Shown: positions 23,701 to 34,896, numbered from the stretch's first letter. The stretch is 64,000 nt of DNA from Hankyongella ginsenosidimutans (GCF_005144965.1 NZ_CP039704.1:1302001-1366000); one strand, 5' to 3'. Notes: generated by a model not told the origin, from the sequence alone. Program-made: numbers and translations.

Positions 23701-26145
23701 CGAGCTACCCGCACTTCGCGCAGGGCGGCAACGATATCCTGACCGGCAGTTCGGCCAACGATTCGATTTATGGGGAAGCCGGAAACGATACGCTGAGCGG
23801 GAATGCGGGCGATGACTTCCTCGATGGTGGTATCGGCAATGATACGGTCACCGGCGGCACTGGTAATGATCGGCTGCGCGGCGGCGACGGCAATGATGCC
23901 ATTACCGGCGGTACGGGCGACGATATCATCTTTGCCGGCACCGGCACCGACTCGGCGACGTTTTCGGGCAATTGGCGCGATTATACGATCACGCATGGGA
24001 CAGACACAGGCGGCGACTTCTTCGTTCTCACGGACAAGGTCGCCGGCCGCGACGGCACGGACAAGGTGTATGGCGTCGAGACCTTCCAGTTCGCCGACCG
24101 TACGCTTGTCGTCGGTCAGGCGAGCGACTTGCTGAACGATGCTCCGACGGGCGTCACGCTGTCGAACAGCACGATCGCCGAAAACAGCGCCAATGGTGCG
24201 GTGGTCGGTACGGCGAGCGCGATCGACGCCGACGCCGCGAACGGCGACAGCTTCACCTATGCCTTGACGAACTCTGCAGGCGGGCTTTTCGCCATCAATG
24301 CCTCGACCGGGCAGATCACGGTGGCGAATGGCGAATCGCTGAATTATGAGGCCGCGGCGAGCCACGCGATCAGCGTGCAGGTGACCGACGCCAGCGGCGC
24401 GACCGCGACGCAGCAACTCACGGTCACCGTCGGGGATGCAGCGGAAAACATCGTCCTGACCGGCGGGAACGACACCTACGTCGAAAACGGCGTTGCCGAG
24501 CTTTCCGTCGACGGCGGGGCAGGCAACGACATCCTTAACGGCGGCAGCGTCAAAGACGAGATTTACGGCGGTCCCGGGAATGATGTCCTGAATGGGAATG
24601 AAGGCAACGATACGCTTCTCGGCGGCGACGGCGACGACACCATCTTCGGCGGTATCGGGGCAGACACAATCACCGGCGGTGAAGGCAACGACACCATTAA
24701 CGGCGACAGCGGCAACGATGTGCTGTACGGTGCCACAGGAATGACGCCTTATACGGGAATGCTGGCGAAGACAGACTTGATAGCGGCGACGGCAACGACA
24801 TTCTTGATGGCGGTGACGGCAATGACGCGCTTTGGGCGGTCTGGGGACCGATACCCTCAACGGTGCCGGCGGGAATGACACCTTCCAGTTCCAGCAGGAT
24901 ATGACCTGGCAGAACACTGTCGCGCTGGAGCGCGGCACGGGCTCCAGCGTATCGATCAACGGCTTCAACGGCAGCTACGATACCTTCATTGGCGGCAGCG
25001 GCGTCGATACGCTGAATGGCACCACCGGCAATGATTACATCGCCGCCAACAACGGTGCGACCAACCTGATCCAGGGGTTGAGATCATCAACGCCGGTGCG
25101 GGCAACGACGTCGTCGACCTCTCGCCGACCAGCTTCACATGGACCGACAGCGTGACGGTGAACGGCGGCAGCGGCAGCGACGTGATCTGGACGGATGCCG
25201 GCAACGACATGCTCTACGGGGACAGCGGCAACGACACGCTGCACGGCGGCGCGGGCAGCGATGTGTTGTATGGTGACAATTCCCAAAACCTGATCGTGAA
25301 CGGCAGCTTCGAGGATCTCGGCAGCGCTTCCGACAATGTGGCGACGGGTTGGGGCATCAGCACCGGCGACCTGACCGGTTGGACCCGCAGCACGCCGGAA
25401 ACATTCGAGGTGCATAACGCCACCTATGGCGGCGTCTCGGGCGGTGATGGCAACTACTGGCTCGACCTCGACGCCAGCCCCGGCAACGCGGTTGTGTCGC
25501 AGACGGTAGGCGGCTTGGCCGCCGGTGAAAAGCTTGAGTTGAGCGTCGACATGGCGGACCGCTCGGGCGGGGCGAGCGGCCACGCCGAGGTTTATTGGAA
25601 CGGCCAGCTCGTCGGCACGCTGGACAACAACACGACCACATTCAAGACCTACAATTTCGACGTGACCGCCGGTACAGGCGACGGCAGCAATACGCTCACC
25701 TTCAAGGGCATCGGCGCGGCTGATAATCTCGGCGCGTCGATTGACAATGTGAAGCTGGTCCATGCCGGCGCCGACACGCTGGACGGCGGCGCGGGTAACG
25801 ACACGCTATACGGTAACGCCGGCAACGATACGCTGACCGGGGGTGGGCGACGATCAGCTTTGGGGCAGTAACGGCGCGGACCTGTTCATCTTCGCCGCGT
25901 CCGACGGCAACGATACGGTGCATGGCGGCACCGGCCTCGGCTGGACCGACACCATCGATCTGCACGGTGCTGGCGCGCCCGCAGGCAACTGGACCGTGCA
26001 TCTGAGCGACGGCACGGACTTCACCTCGGCTGCGGCAAACGGCACGTTCGATCTTGGGCACGACAAGTCGGGCAGCATCACCTTTGCCGATGGTCACACC
26101 ATTAGCTTCGACACGCTTGAGCGCATCACCTGGGGTAGCGCCTGA
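20740..26145 (+). CDS. Giant secreted cadherin/RTX calcium-binding protein
   Basis: About 1,800 residues once frame breaks are repaired (near 20825, 21300-21960, 23528, 24745, 24835, 25076 and 25850). In order: a polar N-terminus, a Pro/Ala/Glu/Val 13-residue tandem repeat (21292-21975), four cadherin-like domains (22000-23210) of which three are nearly identical, RTX nonapeptides GGxGNDxLx from 23280, and a further cadherin-like domain at 24140-24440. More RTX repeats follow, then a DUF642-like carbohydrate-binding-type domain [12 protein letters not shown]...DNVKLV (25290-25770) and a C-terminal targeting domain ending [12 protein letters not shown]. No Sec signal, as expected for type I secretion by the adjacent ABC/HlyD system. 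Probably a surface adhesin or biofilm protein. Confidence 0.85.
21292..21975 (+). repeat. About 18 tandem 38/39-bp repeats in the RTX gene
   Basis: Unit includes GACCCGGCTCCCGAAGCGCC then GGTTGACGCTGCCCCAGC. Most units are 38 bp because the C run is four long. The first and the last (near 21935) have five C and measure 39 bp, giving 13 residues, [13 protein letters not shown]. At 39 bp the frame stays open, while at 38 bp it rotates and stops appear. The repeat is probably an extended Pro-rich stalk. Confidence 0.85.
22312..23211 (+). repeat. Three near-identical 300-bp cadherin-domain repeats
   Basis: Units begin with AACGAGGCGGCGGTGATCAC and are spaced exactly 300 bp apart. Copies 1 and 2 differ at only a few bases, and copy 3 diverges near its end (ADQGGNN replaces ADAGADN). 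Such identity signals recent duplication or concerted evolution of the adhesin stalk. It is also prone to copy-number change and assembly collapse. Confidence 0.9.
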
Positions 26146-26526
26146 TCGATTGGTCGAGGTTGAAGCGATCATGCTTTCCGCCTCAACCGATCAGGCTCCA
26201 GTCCTGGGTCGCCTTTAAGGCGATAAGAAAGGCTCTAGAGTCTGATGACTTTAGGTTGAACCACGCGTCATCGCGAGGCAGGGTAGCGGGTCATTTTGAA
26301 TAAACCGCTCGTGGTGAGCTTGGACAGAACCACGAGCCGTTCAACCCTTCGTCCAGCTCAGGGTGAGCGGCAAAATTTCAAAATGACCCACTACCCGAGG
26401 CAGCAAAGCTGAGCCTGTCCCGGCGAAAGCCGGGATGGCGATCCATAGGGCAAAACAAAGAACTCTGGATTGCCGCGTCGCCTTGCGGCTCCTCACAATG
26501 ACGATTCAACCTAAAGTCATCACGTT
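26146..26526. repeat. Nested palindromic repeat block between convergent genes
   Basis: No gene. Immediately after the RTX stop lies a dyad built from GGTTGAAGC-like words (26150-26200). Then comes an 18-bp perfect inverted repeat, TGATGACTTTAGGTTGAA (26243-26260) with its complement at 26505-26522. Inside it sits a second pair, GGGTCATTTTGAA (26288-26300) and its complement (26377-26389), which encloses the dispersed repeat copy B (26304-26377). A further repeat-like word (CGTCATTGTGAGGAGCCGCA on the minus strand) lies near 26480-26503. The block probably serves as bidirectional terminator for the RTX gene and dxs. Confidence 0.8.
26304..26377. repeat. Dispersed ~70-bp intergenic repeat, copy B
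   Basis: Same element as 5555-5625, in the same orientation, with a few substitutions and small indels (CGTGGTGAGCTTGGACAGAA against CGTGGTGAGCTGGACGAA). The core forms an imperfect double hairpin. Confidence 0.75.
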
Positions 26527-28447
26527 CTAGGCGCGCACGACCTCGACAACGCCGACGCTGTTATGACGCAGCGCCGCCAAAGCGGTCTCGACGATATGCG
26601 GGGCGTTCAGCCCGGCGTCGTCGTACATCTTCTCCGGCTTGTCGTGGTCCTGGAACACGTCCGGCAGGCGCATGGTGCGGACCTTCAGCCCGGCATCCAG
26701 CAGGCCTTCATCCGACAGGTAGCTGAGCACGTGCGCGCCAAAGCCGCCGATCGCGCCTTCCTCGATGGTGATGACCACCTCGTGGCTGAGCGCCAGTTCC
26801 CGGATAAGCGCGGTGTCGAGCGGCTTGGCGAAACGCATGTCGGCGACCGTCGCCGGCAGGCCCTGGCGGCCAGTTCGTCGGCGGCCTTCAGCGCCTCGCC
26901 AAGGCGCGCGCCCAGCGACAGGATCGCAACCTTCGAGCCCTCGCGCACGATACGGCCCTTGCCGATCTCGAGCGCCTGCGGGTGGCCGGCATCGCGACGC
27001 CCAGGCCCTCGCCGCGCGGGTAGCGGCAAGCGATCGGCCCGCTGTCGTGCAGCGCCATGGTGTGGACCATGTGGGTGAGTTCCGCCTCGTCTGCCGCCGC
27101 CATCACCACGAAGTTGGGCAGCGACGCCAGATAGGTCACATCGAACGAGCCGGCATGGGTCGCGCCGTCGGCGCCGACCAGGCCCGCACGGTCGATGGCG
27201 AAGCGCACCGGCAGGTTCTGGATCGCGACGTCATGCACCACCTGGTCGTAGGCGCGCTGCAGGAAGGTCGAATAGATCGCCGCGAACGGCCGCATACCCT
27301 GCGCCGCGAGGCCGGCCGCGAAGGTCACGGCGTGCTGCTCGGCGATGCCCACATCGAACGTGCGGTCTGGAAAGGCCTTGCCGAACGTATCAAGCCCGGT
27401 GCCGGATGGCATGGCGGCCGTGACCGCCACGATGCTCGGGTCGCGCGTCGCCTCGGCGCACAGCGCATCCGCGAACACCTTGGTGTATTGCGGCGCGCCG
27501 CCCTGGCTCTTCTGCTGCTTGCCGGTCACGACGTCGAACTTGGTGACACCGTGGTACTTGTCGGCGCTGGCTTCCGCCGGGCCGTAGCCCTTGCCCTTCT
27601 GGGTGACGACGTGCAGCAGGATCGGACCCTCGGCGGCATCGCGGATATTCTCGAGCACCGGGATCAGGTGGTCGAGGTTGTGGCCGTCGATCGGTCCGAC
27701 GTAGTAGAAGCCGAGTTCCTCGAACAGCGTGCCGCCGGTCGCCAGACCGCGGGCGTATTCCTCCGCCTTGCGCGCGACCGACTTCAACTGCCGCGGCAGG
27801 TGCTGAATGACCTGACGGCCGAGGTCGCGGATCGACAGATAGCTGTGCGACGACAGCAGGCGCGCGAGATAAGCCGAGAGCGCGCCGACCGGCGGGGCGA
27901 TCGACATGTCGTTGTCGTTCAGCACCACGACCAGACGGTTGCCGGCAGCTTCCGCGTTGTTCATCGCTTCATAAGCCATGCCGGCGGACATCGCGCCGTC
28001 GCCGATCACCGCAATGGCTTTGCCGGGCTCACCCTTCAGCTTGTTGGCGATTGCGAAGCCAAGTGCGGCCGAGATCGAGGTCGACGAGTGGGCGGCACCG
28101 AACGGATCGTACTCGCTCTCGCTGCGCTTGGTGAAGCCGGAGAGGCCGCCGCCCTGGCGCAGGGTGCGCATGCGGTCGCGCCGACCGGTCAGGATCTTGT
28201 GCGGGTATGCCTGGTGGCCGACATCCCAAACCAGACGATCGCGCGGCGTATCGAAAACATAGTGCAGCGCGACGGTCAGTTCGACCACGCCAAGGCCGGC
28301 GCCCAGGTGGCCGCCGGTCTGGCTGACGGCGTCGATCAGCTCCCGGCGCACCTCGTCGGCGAGTTGCGGCAGTTGCTCAGACTTGAGTTTTCGCAGGTCG
28401 GCAGGGAATTTAACGACGTCGAGGAGGGTTTCCGGGCGTGAGGACAC
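26527..28447 (-). CDS. dxs: 1-Deoxy-D-xylulose-5-phosphate synthase
   Basis: Thiamine-diphosphate enzyme condensing pyruvate and glyceraldehyde 3-phosphate, the first step of the MEP isoprenoid pathway. About 640 residues. Visible motifs include [17 protein letters not shown], the TPP motif [17 protein letters not shown], then [10 protein letters not shown], the transketolase segment [18 protein letters not shown], and the C-terminal [19 protein letters not shown] start at 28447 with AGGAG eight bases upstream. Breaks near 26995 and 26870. Monocistronic between the repeat block and the LytS regulatory region. Confidence 0.95.
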
Positions 28448-28807
28448 GCAGCCATCTCCTAAAATAGATCAAGGAAACCTTCCTATAATAACCAAAACCC
28501 CATTTGTCGAACCCGCTTTGTCGACGCGGGCGCACAGTGTGTCGTTCCTGTGACACTATGCCCGCCTCGTTACGCGCGCGCTCCGGCCCAAGCGAAGGCG
28601 CGCGCCTGGCGCTGAAACGGATACGATTGCGCCTCAGCAACGACTTGTCGCATACTTTACCGCGACGAAGCGAACGGAAGAGAAAAATCATGGGCATCAA
28701 AGGGTTGTCGCAACTCTTTGTGTAATGCTCTTCTGCCGGCGCGCGCGACGAACGGTTTGTCGCAGCCTTTGTGACAGGCGCGACGCACTATAGCATGACT
28801 GGGTGCG
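28448..28807. promoter_or_regulatory. Divergent 360-bp control region with repeated TTGTCGC words
   Basis: Holds the promoters of dxs (minus) and the LytS/LytTR operon (plus). TTGTCGCATACTTT (28645-28658), TTGTCGCAACTCTTT (28705-28719) and TTGTCGCAGCCTTT (28757-28770) are direct repeats at about 55-60 bp spacing. Two further TTGTCGA words lie near 28505-28530. The third, in context CGGTTTGTCGC, resembles the CCGTTTGTC word bound by the LytTR regulator AlgR, so autoregulation by the downstream LytTR protein is plausible. I see no gene here, and the open frame at 28504-28725 looks non-coding. Confidence 0.5.
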
Positions 28808-29903
28808 ATGACGAGTTCTGACCCTCTGATCGAACGGTTCTTCGCCAACAAGGCGCGCGCATTCTGGATTCTCCAGATCGGCGGCTGGTTGGCCTATGCG
28901 CTTTGCGTTTCCTCTCCGGCCTTGCCAACCAGATGGGGCTGGACTTCGTCATGCCGACGCTGATTGGCACGCTGACCGGCTTCTCGCTCACGCTCATCAT
29001 GGCCGGGCTGCTGCGCAAGATCATCGCCATGAGCCAGCCGTTCGTCTGGCTGCTGAGCGCCATCACCGTCGTCACCTTCGCGGCGATCTTCTCCGCCGTC
29101 GAGGTCTGGGCCGTCGCGGCCTTCTACGACCCGAGCTGGGAGCCACGCGGCCTGCGCCTGCTTGGCGCGATCCTCACCGACGGCTATGTGCTGACCTCCT
29201 GGACCGCGCTGTACTTCGGCATCAACTACTACCTGATGCTGCGCGTCCAGTATGCGCGCAACACGAAGCTGAGCGCCCAGGCGCAGATGGCGCAGTTGCG
29301 TATGCTGCGCTACCAGCTCAATCCGCACTTTCTGTTCAACACGCTCAACTCGATTTCGACGCTGGTGCTGCTGCGACAGGCCGAACAGGCAAACGCGATG
29401 CTGACCCGCCTCTCCAGCTTCCTGCGCTACACGCTGGCGGCGGAGGCGACGGAGATGGTCTCTGTCGCGCAGGAGGTCGAGGCCTTGTCGCTGTACCTCG
29501 ACATCGAGCGCATGCGCTTCGCCGAGCGGCTGCGAGTCACGATCGACGTCAGTCCCGATGCGCGCGTGGCCACGCTCCCTCGCTCCTGTTACAGCCATTG
29601 GTGGAAAACGCCATCAAATACGCCGTCGCGCCGATGGAGAATGGAGCCGACATCGTCATCACGGTTCGCACATACGGGCGCAGATTGACCATCACCGTGG
29701 CCGACACGGGACCCGGCATGGGCAAGGCGCCTGCGGTGCAGGGATCGTCCGGGGTCGGGCACGCAAACATCCGCGAACGGCTCACCCAGGCGTACGGACG
29801 CGACCAACTGTTCGAAATCCGCGACAACCTGCCTCATGGAGTCGTCATTCGCATCGAACTGCCACATGAGGTGAATGCTGAAGTACAGGAGGCAGCGGAA
29901 TGA
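28808..29903 (+). CDS. LytS-type (HisKA_3-like PF06580) sensor histidine kinase
   Basis: Membrane sensor kinase of about 365 residues. Four hydrophobic helices occupy residues 20-140 (ending VLTSWTALYFGINYYLML), with no periplasmic domain of note. The phosphoacceptor motif is LRYQLNPHFLFNTLNSIS, the signature of the LytS/YehU family, and the ATPase domain has LLLQPLVENAIKYAV and ADTGPGMG...GVGHANIRERL. Breaks near 28903 (TTT should be TTTT) and 29580 (CCC should be CCCC). Overlaps its response regulator by ATGA. Confidence 0.9.
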
Positions 29904-30688
29904 CGATTAAGACCATACTGGTGGACGACGAAGCCCTGGCGATCCAGGGCCTCGAATTGCGACTGCAGAATCATCCCGACATTGACATCATCGATCGCTG
30001 CCGCAACGGCCGTGAAGCGATCCGCTCCATACGCGTCAACAAGCCGGATCTGGTGTTTCTCGATATTCAGATGCCGGGTTTCGACGGCTTCGGCGTGATC
30101 GAAGGGCTGATGGACATCGAGCCGCCGCTGTTTGTGTTCGTCACCGCGCACAATGAATTCGCCATCAAGGCCTTCGAGGCACAGGCCCTGGATTATCTGC
30201 TCAAGCCGGTCGAGGAGCAGCGCCTGGCATCGGCGCTCGACCGCGTGCGGGCGCGTCTGTCGCAACGCTCGGCTGCCGGCGAGGCCTCGCAGCTGCGCAG
30301 CCTGCTGAAGACGGTGGCGCCGGACGCCGTCCTGCGCAATGGCGACGAAACCAGCGCCAGTCGCTTTGAGCGCATGATCAACATCAAGGATCGCGGACAG
30401 ATTTTCCGCGTCGACGTCGAGTCCATCGAGCGTATCGACGCCGCCGGCGACTATATGTGCATCCACTCCGGCGGCCAGACATTGATTCTGCGCGAGACCA
30501 TGAAGGACCTCGAGAAACGGCTTGATCCGCGCAAGTTCCGCCGTATTCACCGATCGACCATCGTGAACCTGGATCAGGTGCGTCAGGTCCGACCGCACAC
30601 CAACGGCGAATGCTTTCTGGTGCTCGGCTCTGGCGCGCAAGTGAAAGTGTCACGCAGCTACCGGGACGTTGTCGCGCGCTTCCTCTAA
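29900..30688 (+). CDS. LytTR-family response regulator
   Basis: 262-residue regulator. The receiver domain has the acidic pocket VDDEA near residue 9, the phosphorylated Asp in [10 protein letters not shown] (about residue 54) and the Lys in DYLLKPVEE. The LytTR DNA-binding domain starts near residue 155 ([22 protein letters not shown]) and contains [26 protein letters not shown] and the VKVSRSYRD ending. It is coupled to the kinase by an ATGA overlap. Targets are unknown. The TTGTCGC array upstream of the operon is the natural candidate. Confidence 0.93.
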   Translation: MTIKTILVDDEALAIQGLELRLQNHPDIDIIDRCRNGREAIRSIRVNKPDLVFLDIQMPGFDGFGVIEGLMDIEPPLFVFVTAHNEFAIKAFEAQALDYLLKPVEEQRLASALDRVRARLSQRSAAGEASQLRSLLKTVAPDAVLRNGDETSASRFERMINIKDRGQIFRVDVESIERIDAAGDYMCIHSGGQTLILRETMKDLEKRLDPRKFRRIHRSTIVNLDQVRQVRPHTNGECFLVLGSGAQVKVSRSYRDVVARFL

Positions 30689-30720
30689 TCGTGCGCCTGT
30701 CCCCTTTCAGGAGACAGGCC

Positions 30721-31436
30721 ATGCGCCATATGGGCCGCGCACCAGACCAGATGCGCCCCTCGAAATGACGGTGAATGTCTCCCGGCATGCTGAAGGCTCT
30801 TGCCTCGTCAAGTTCGGCGACACCCACGTCCTCTGCACGGCCAGCCTCGATACCGGCGTGCCGCCGTGGCTGCGCAACCAGGGCAAAGGCTGGGTGACCG
30901 CCGAGTACGGCATGCTGCCGCGCGCAACCCACACCCGCACGGCGCGCGAGGCCGCCAAGGGCAAGCAGACCGGCCGCACGCAGGAAATCCAGCGGCTGAT
31001 CGGCCGGTCGCTGCGCGCCGTGACAGACCTGGTGGTGCTCGGCGAGCGGCAGATCGTCCTCGATTGCGACGTCCTGCAGGCAGATGGCGGCACCCGCACG
31101 GCCGCCATCTCCGGCGCTTGGGTGGCGCTGCACCAGTGCGTTGCCAGGCTGGTCGACGCCGGGACGATCCGCACGCTGCCGTTGCCCGCGCAAGTCGCGG
31201 CCGTGTCATGCGGCCTGCTGGACGGCGTCGCCCTGCTCGACCTTGACTATGCTGAGGACTCAACGGCCGGAACCGACGCCAACTTCGTGATGACCAGTTC
31301 CGGCGGCCTGGTGGAAGTGCAGGGCACGGCGGAAGCCGAGCCGTTCACGGAGGAGCAGCTGCTGCGGTTGCTGCGCCTTGCGCGCCTGGGCACGGATCAG
31401 ATCTTCGCCGAACAGCGCCGGGTGCTTGGGCTATGA
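30721..31436 (+). CDS. rph: Ribonuclease PH
   Basis: Phosphate-dependent 3'-5' exoribonuclease trimming tRNA 3' ends. The ATG at 30721 gives [13 protein letters not shown], and with one base added near 30755 (CCCC to five C) continues [30 protein letters not shown], the standard N-terminus. Later [21 protein letters not shown], the phosphate-binding stretch, and [19 protein letters not shown]. About 238 residues. AGGAG lies eight bases before the ATG. First gene of rph-rdgB-hemW. Confidence 0.93.
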
Positions 31437-32041
31437 GCGCCCGCACGCTGATGCCCGGCCCGCTGGTGGTCGCCAGCCACAATGCCGGCAAGGTTCGCGA
31501 GATCACTGCACTGCTCGGCCCCTATGGCGTCGAGCCGGTGTCCGCCGGCGACCTCGGCCTGCCGGAACCGGAGGAAACGGAAAACACGTTCGCCGGGAAT
31601 GCCCGGCTGAAAGCGCTGGCCGCCGCACAGGCGACCGGCCTGCCGGCGCTCGCTGACGATTCCGGCCTGGTCGTCCCGGCGCTGGGCGGTGCACCCGGCA
31701 TTTATTCCGCGCGCTGGGCGGGGCCGGAGAAGGATTTCACGGTCGCCATGCAGCGCGTGCACGATGAGCTGCAAGCCAAACCGGACGCTGTCTGGCGCGG
31801 CTATTTCGTCTGCGCGCTGGCGCTCGGCTGGCCGGACGGCCTGTGCGACACCTTCGAGGGCCGGGTGGACGGCTTGCTGGTCTGGCCGCCGCGCGGAACG
31901 CGGGGCTTCGGCTACGATCCCATGGTCCAGCCGGACGGCCACGTCATCACCTTCGGAGAGATGGAGCCGCAGGCCAAACACGCGATCAGCCACCGCGCCC
32001 GTGCCTTTGCGCAACTGGTCGCGGCGTGCCTGCCGCGATGA
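31433..32041 (+). CDS. rdgB: dITP/XTP pyrophosphatase (RdgB/HAM1)
   Basis: House-cleaning nucleotidase hydrolysing non-canonical purine nucleoside triphosphates. Intact at 202 residues. Motifs: [13 protein letters not shown] (substrate loop), [14 protein letters not shown], the metal site [33 protein letters not shown], and [13 protein letters not shown]. It overlaps rph by ATGA and hemW by four bases, so the three are translationally coupled. Confidence 0.95.
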   Translation: MSARTLMPGPLVVASHNAGKVREITALLGPYGVEPVSAGDLGLPEPEETENTFAGNARLKALAAAQATGLPALADDSGLVVPALGGAPGIYSARWAGPEKDFTVAMQRVHDELQAKPDAVWRGYFVCALALGWPDGLCDTFEGRVDGLLVWPPRGTRGFGYDPMVQPDGHVITFGEMEPQAKHAISHRARAFAQLVAACLPR

Positions 32042-33179
32042 CTGCAGCGCTCGGCGTCTACGTTCACTGGCCGTTCTGCGTCACCAAATGCCCCTATTGC
32101 GACTTCAACAGCCATGTGCGCGAACGGGTGGACCAGACTGCATGGCGCGCGGCCTTGCTGGCGGATTTGGCCCATGAAGCCGCTTTGACGCCTGGCCACA
32201 CCGTCGCCAGCCTGTTCTTCGGCGGCGGCACGCCCTCGCTGATGCCGCCCGCCACAATCGCCGCCATCATCGAGGCCGTCCGCAACCACTGGCCGACCAC
32301 GGACGATCTGGAAATCACCGTCGAGGCGAATCCCTCCAGCGTCGAGGCCGCACGCTTTGCGGAACTGGCCGCCGCCGGCGTCAATCGGCTGTCGCTTGGC
32401 CTGCAGGCGCTCGACGACCCGGCACTGCGGTTTCTCGGGCGGCCGCACAGCTTGCGCGAGGGCCTGGCGGCGCTGGATGCAGCGCAGGTGCACTTCGGCC
32501 GCGTCAGCTTCGATCTGATCTATGCGCGGCCTGGACAATCACCGGACGACTGGCGCGTAGAACTCACCCGCGCACTGGGGTTCGGCACGACACATCTGTC
32601 GCTCTATCAGCTGACCATCGAACCGCAGACCCGCTTCGCCGAGCTGCATCGGCGCGGCGACCTTGCAATGCCGGACGAGGACACAGCGCTCGCGCTCTGG
32701 CAGATTACGCAGGAAGCGACCCACGCGGCCGGACTGCCGCGCTACGAGGTCTCCAACCATGCGCGGCCGGGCCATGAATCCCGCCACAATCTCGGCTATT
32801 GGCGCAGCGAGGATTACATCGGCGTCGGCCCCGGCGCGCATGGGCGTCGCGGCATGTGCGCGACGGTCCGCCAGCGCAAGCCGGAGGCCTGGCTGGACGC
32901 CGTCAACGCCGCGGGTCACGGGCTGGAACAGGAAATCATCCTGTCGCCCGCCGAGCGGATGGGCGAAGCGCTCATGATGGGCCTGCGGCTGTCGGAAGGC
33001 ATCGACCTGCACCGCCTGGCGGCCCTGCTCGGCGAAAACTCCGTCCGGGGCGCCTCGATGACGCGGCGCTCACGCAACTCTTGGCGCTGGGATATGTTGC
33101 GCAGCATGAGGGCGCACTACGCGTCACGGAAGCCGGCATGCCGGTCCTCGACGCCATCCTGCCGCGTTTGGTGCGCTGA
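32038..33179 (+). CDS. hemW: Radical SAM heme chaperone HemW
   Basis: HemN-like radical SAM protein thought to insert heme into respiratory proteins. It opens [26 protein letters not shown], with the three-Cys 4Fe-4S motif CxxxCxxC, then [13 protein letters not shown], the GGGTP SAM motif, [13 protein letters not shown], and [20 protein letters not shown]. One break near 33050. Corrected length is about 380 residues. HemW rather than HemN because the N-terminal extension with the extra Cys of HemN is absent. Confidence 0.9.
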
Positions 33180-33245
33180 CGGCCTATTCCCACGCTTCAC
33201 CGGCAGGTGATTGCGAGAGCAGCGCGAAAGTCGTAATATTGCAGC

Positions 33246-34220
33246 ATGAAGAGATCATTGTGCGCAGCATTATTGTTAATTTCGCCGCTTTCCGCGCATG
33301 CGCAGGAAGCGCCGGACATCGCGCCGGCCGAAGCCGCCGAGACCCTGGACTTCAAGACGGTCGAGGATCGCATGACGGTCCCTGTCGAGGTTGACGGGCG
33401 CGGGCCGTATCGCTTCGTCGTCGACACCGGTTCGGAACGGACCGTGCTCGCCCGGCAGGTTGCCGAGACGCTGGGGTTAACGCCCGGACGGCCCGTGCGC
33501 ATGATCTCGATGACCGGCACCGACATCACGGACACCTACCTCATTCCGAAGCTGCGCGTCGCCGCATTGCCTGAGCGCTCTGGCATCGAAGCGCCAGCGC
33601 TTGAGGCCTATGATCTCGGCGCCAGCGGCCTGCTCGGGCTGGACAGCCTGCAGGATCATGCCATCGATATCGATTTCGAGAACGGCAGCATGTCCGTCCT
33701 GCCCAGCAGGAAGCGCCGCAGCCTGCCGAAATTGCCAAACGAAATCGTCGTCAAGGCCAAAAGCCTGCTCGGGCAGTTGATCGTCACCGATGCGCGGGTC
33801 GACAACATCCGCATTCGGGTGGTCATCGACACCGGATCGGCGATCACCATCGGCAACAAGGCGCTTCGCGACCGCCTGAGCCGCAGGCCGCAGCAAATTG
33901 CCCAGCTGATGCTGCACAGCGTCACCGGCGATACCCTGCCGGTCGACTATACCATCGTATCGGACCTGCGCGTCGGCGAAGTTCTGATGAGCAATATGCC
34001 AGTGGCTTTCGCGGACGCGGAACCGTTCCGCAAGTTCGGCCTGGACGACCGCCCGGCGCTGCTGCTGGGCATGGATGCGATGCGGTTCTTCCGGCAGGTG
34101 TCCATCGATTTCCCCAACCGGCAGGTGCGCTTCCTGCTGCCGCGTCAGCGCCAGTTCACCGACGTCACCTATGCCGGCTGGCGCACGCTGAAGAAACCTG
34201 CTGGAAAATCAGACTTCTAG
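33246..34220 (+). CDS. Periplasmic retropepsin-like protein with two aspartyl domains
   Basis: 324 residues and intact. A Sec signal ([19 protein letters not shown]) is followed by two repeated aspartic-protease-like halves: [16 protein letters not shown] near residue 55 and [15 protein letters not shown] near 195, each with the D-T/S-G motif and each followed by a hydrophobic strand ending in LLGLD/LLGMD. It belongs to the clan AA aspartyl protease family common in alphaproteobacteria. Retroviral-type enzymes use one Asp per half, so a single chain carrying both could be active without dimerising. Activity unproven. Confidence 0.75.
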   Translation: MKRSLCAALLLISPLSAHAQEAPDIAPAEAAETLDFKTVEDRMTVPVEVDGRGPYRFVVDTGSERTVLARQVAETLGLTPGRPVRMISMTGTDITDTYLIPKLRVAALPERSGIEAPALEAYDLGASGLLGLDSLQDHAIDIDFENGSMSVLPSRKRRSLPKLPNEIVVKAKSLLGQLIVTDARVDNIRIRVVIDTGSAITIGNKALRDRLSRRPQQIAQLMLHSVTGDTLPVDYTIVSDLRVGEVLMSNMPVAFADAEPFRKFGLDDRPALLLGMDAMRFFRQVSIDFPNRQVRFLLPRQRQFTDVTYAGWRTLKKPAGKSDF

Positions 34221-34330
34221 AGCCTCATGGATGCGCAGCAGTCTCGAAAAGGCGGCGGCGCTTCACTCCAATCAGGGCAGTCTCTCGCTCCGCGCTTGCC
34301 GTGCCTGCCCGGCCGCGCTACCTGCGCCGC

Positions 34331-34782
34331 ATGACCGACGGCTTGACCCATCTGGGGCAGATCAGCCCCTGCCACACTCGCCAGACGCCGCCGTTCTGGA
34401 CGCGGTGCCGAACCCTCGGCCGGGCGTGCTCTATCTCATCCGCTTCACCTGCCCGGAGTTCACGTCGCTCTGCCCGGTGACTGGCCAGCCGGATTTCGCG
34501 CACATCGTGATCGACTACGCGCCGGACCGGACCATCGTCGAGTCAAAGTCCCTGAAGCTCTTCATGGGCAGTTTTCGCAACCATGCCGCCTTCCACGAGG
34601 ATTGCACGGTCGGCATCGGCCAGCGGCTGGTGATGGAACTTACGCCGAAGTGGCTGCGCATCGCCGGCTACTGGTATCCGCGTGGCGGCATTCCCATCGA
34701 CGTGTTCTGGCAGACGGCATCCCCGCCGGACGGCCTCTGGCTGCCGGACCAGGGCGTGCCGCCCTACCGCGGGCGCGGCTGA
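34331..34782 (+). CDS. queF: NADPH-dependent 7-cyano-7-deazaguanine reductase QueF
   Basis: Reduces preQ0 to preQ1 in queuosine biosynthesis. The conserved [21 protein letters not shown] contains the catalytic Cys, and [22 protein letters not shown] carries the E(S/V)KSLK...FRNH signature. About 150 residues, the short (YkvM-like) form. The ATG at 34331 gives [18 protein letters not shown] after a four-C run near 34370 is read as five. Single gene between the protease and wrbA. Confidence 0.92.
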
Positions 34783-34896
34783 TTGTTCGCGATCCAGCGA
34801 TTATGAAATGACAAGAGGCCGGCTGTTTTCTCCACCCGCCTCGGTTAATGAGCAGGGCACGCAAACAGGTGCATTGCACACGCTCAGGAGGGATCG

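Noticed and set aside
28504..28725. 73-codon open frame upstream of the LytS kinase
   Set aside because: No ribosome-binding site, no recognisable family, and it overlaps the repeated TTGTCGC words of a control region.
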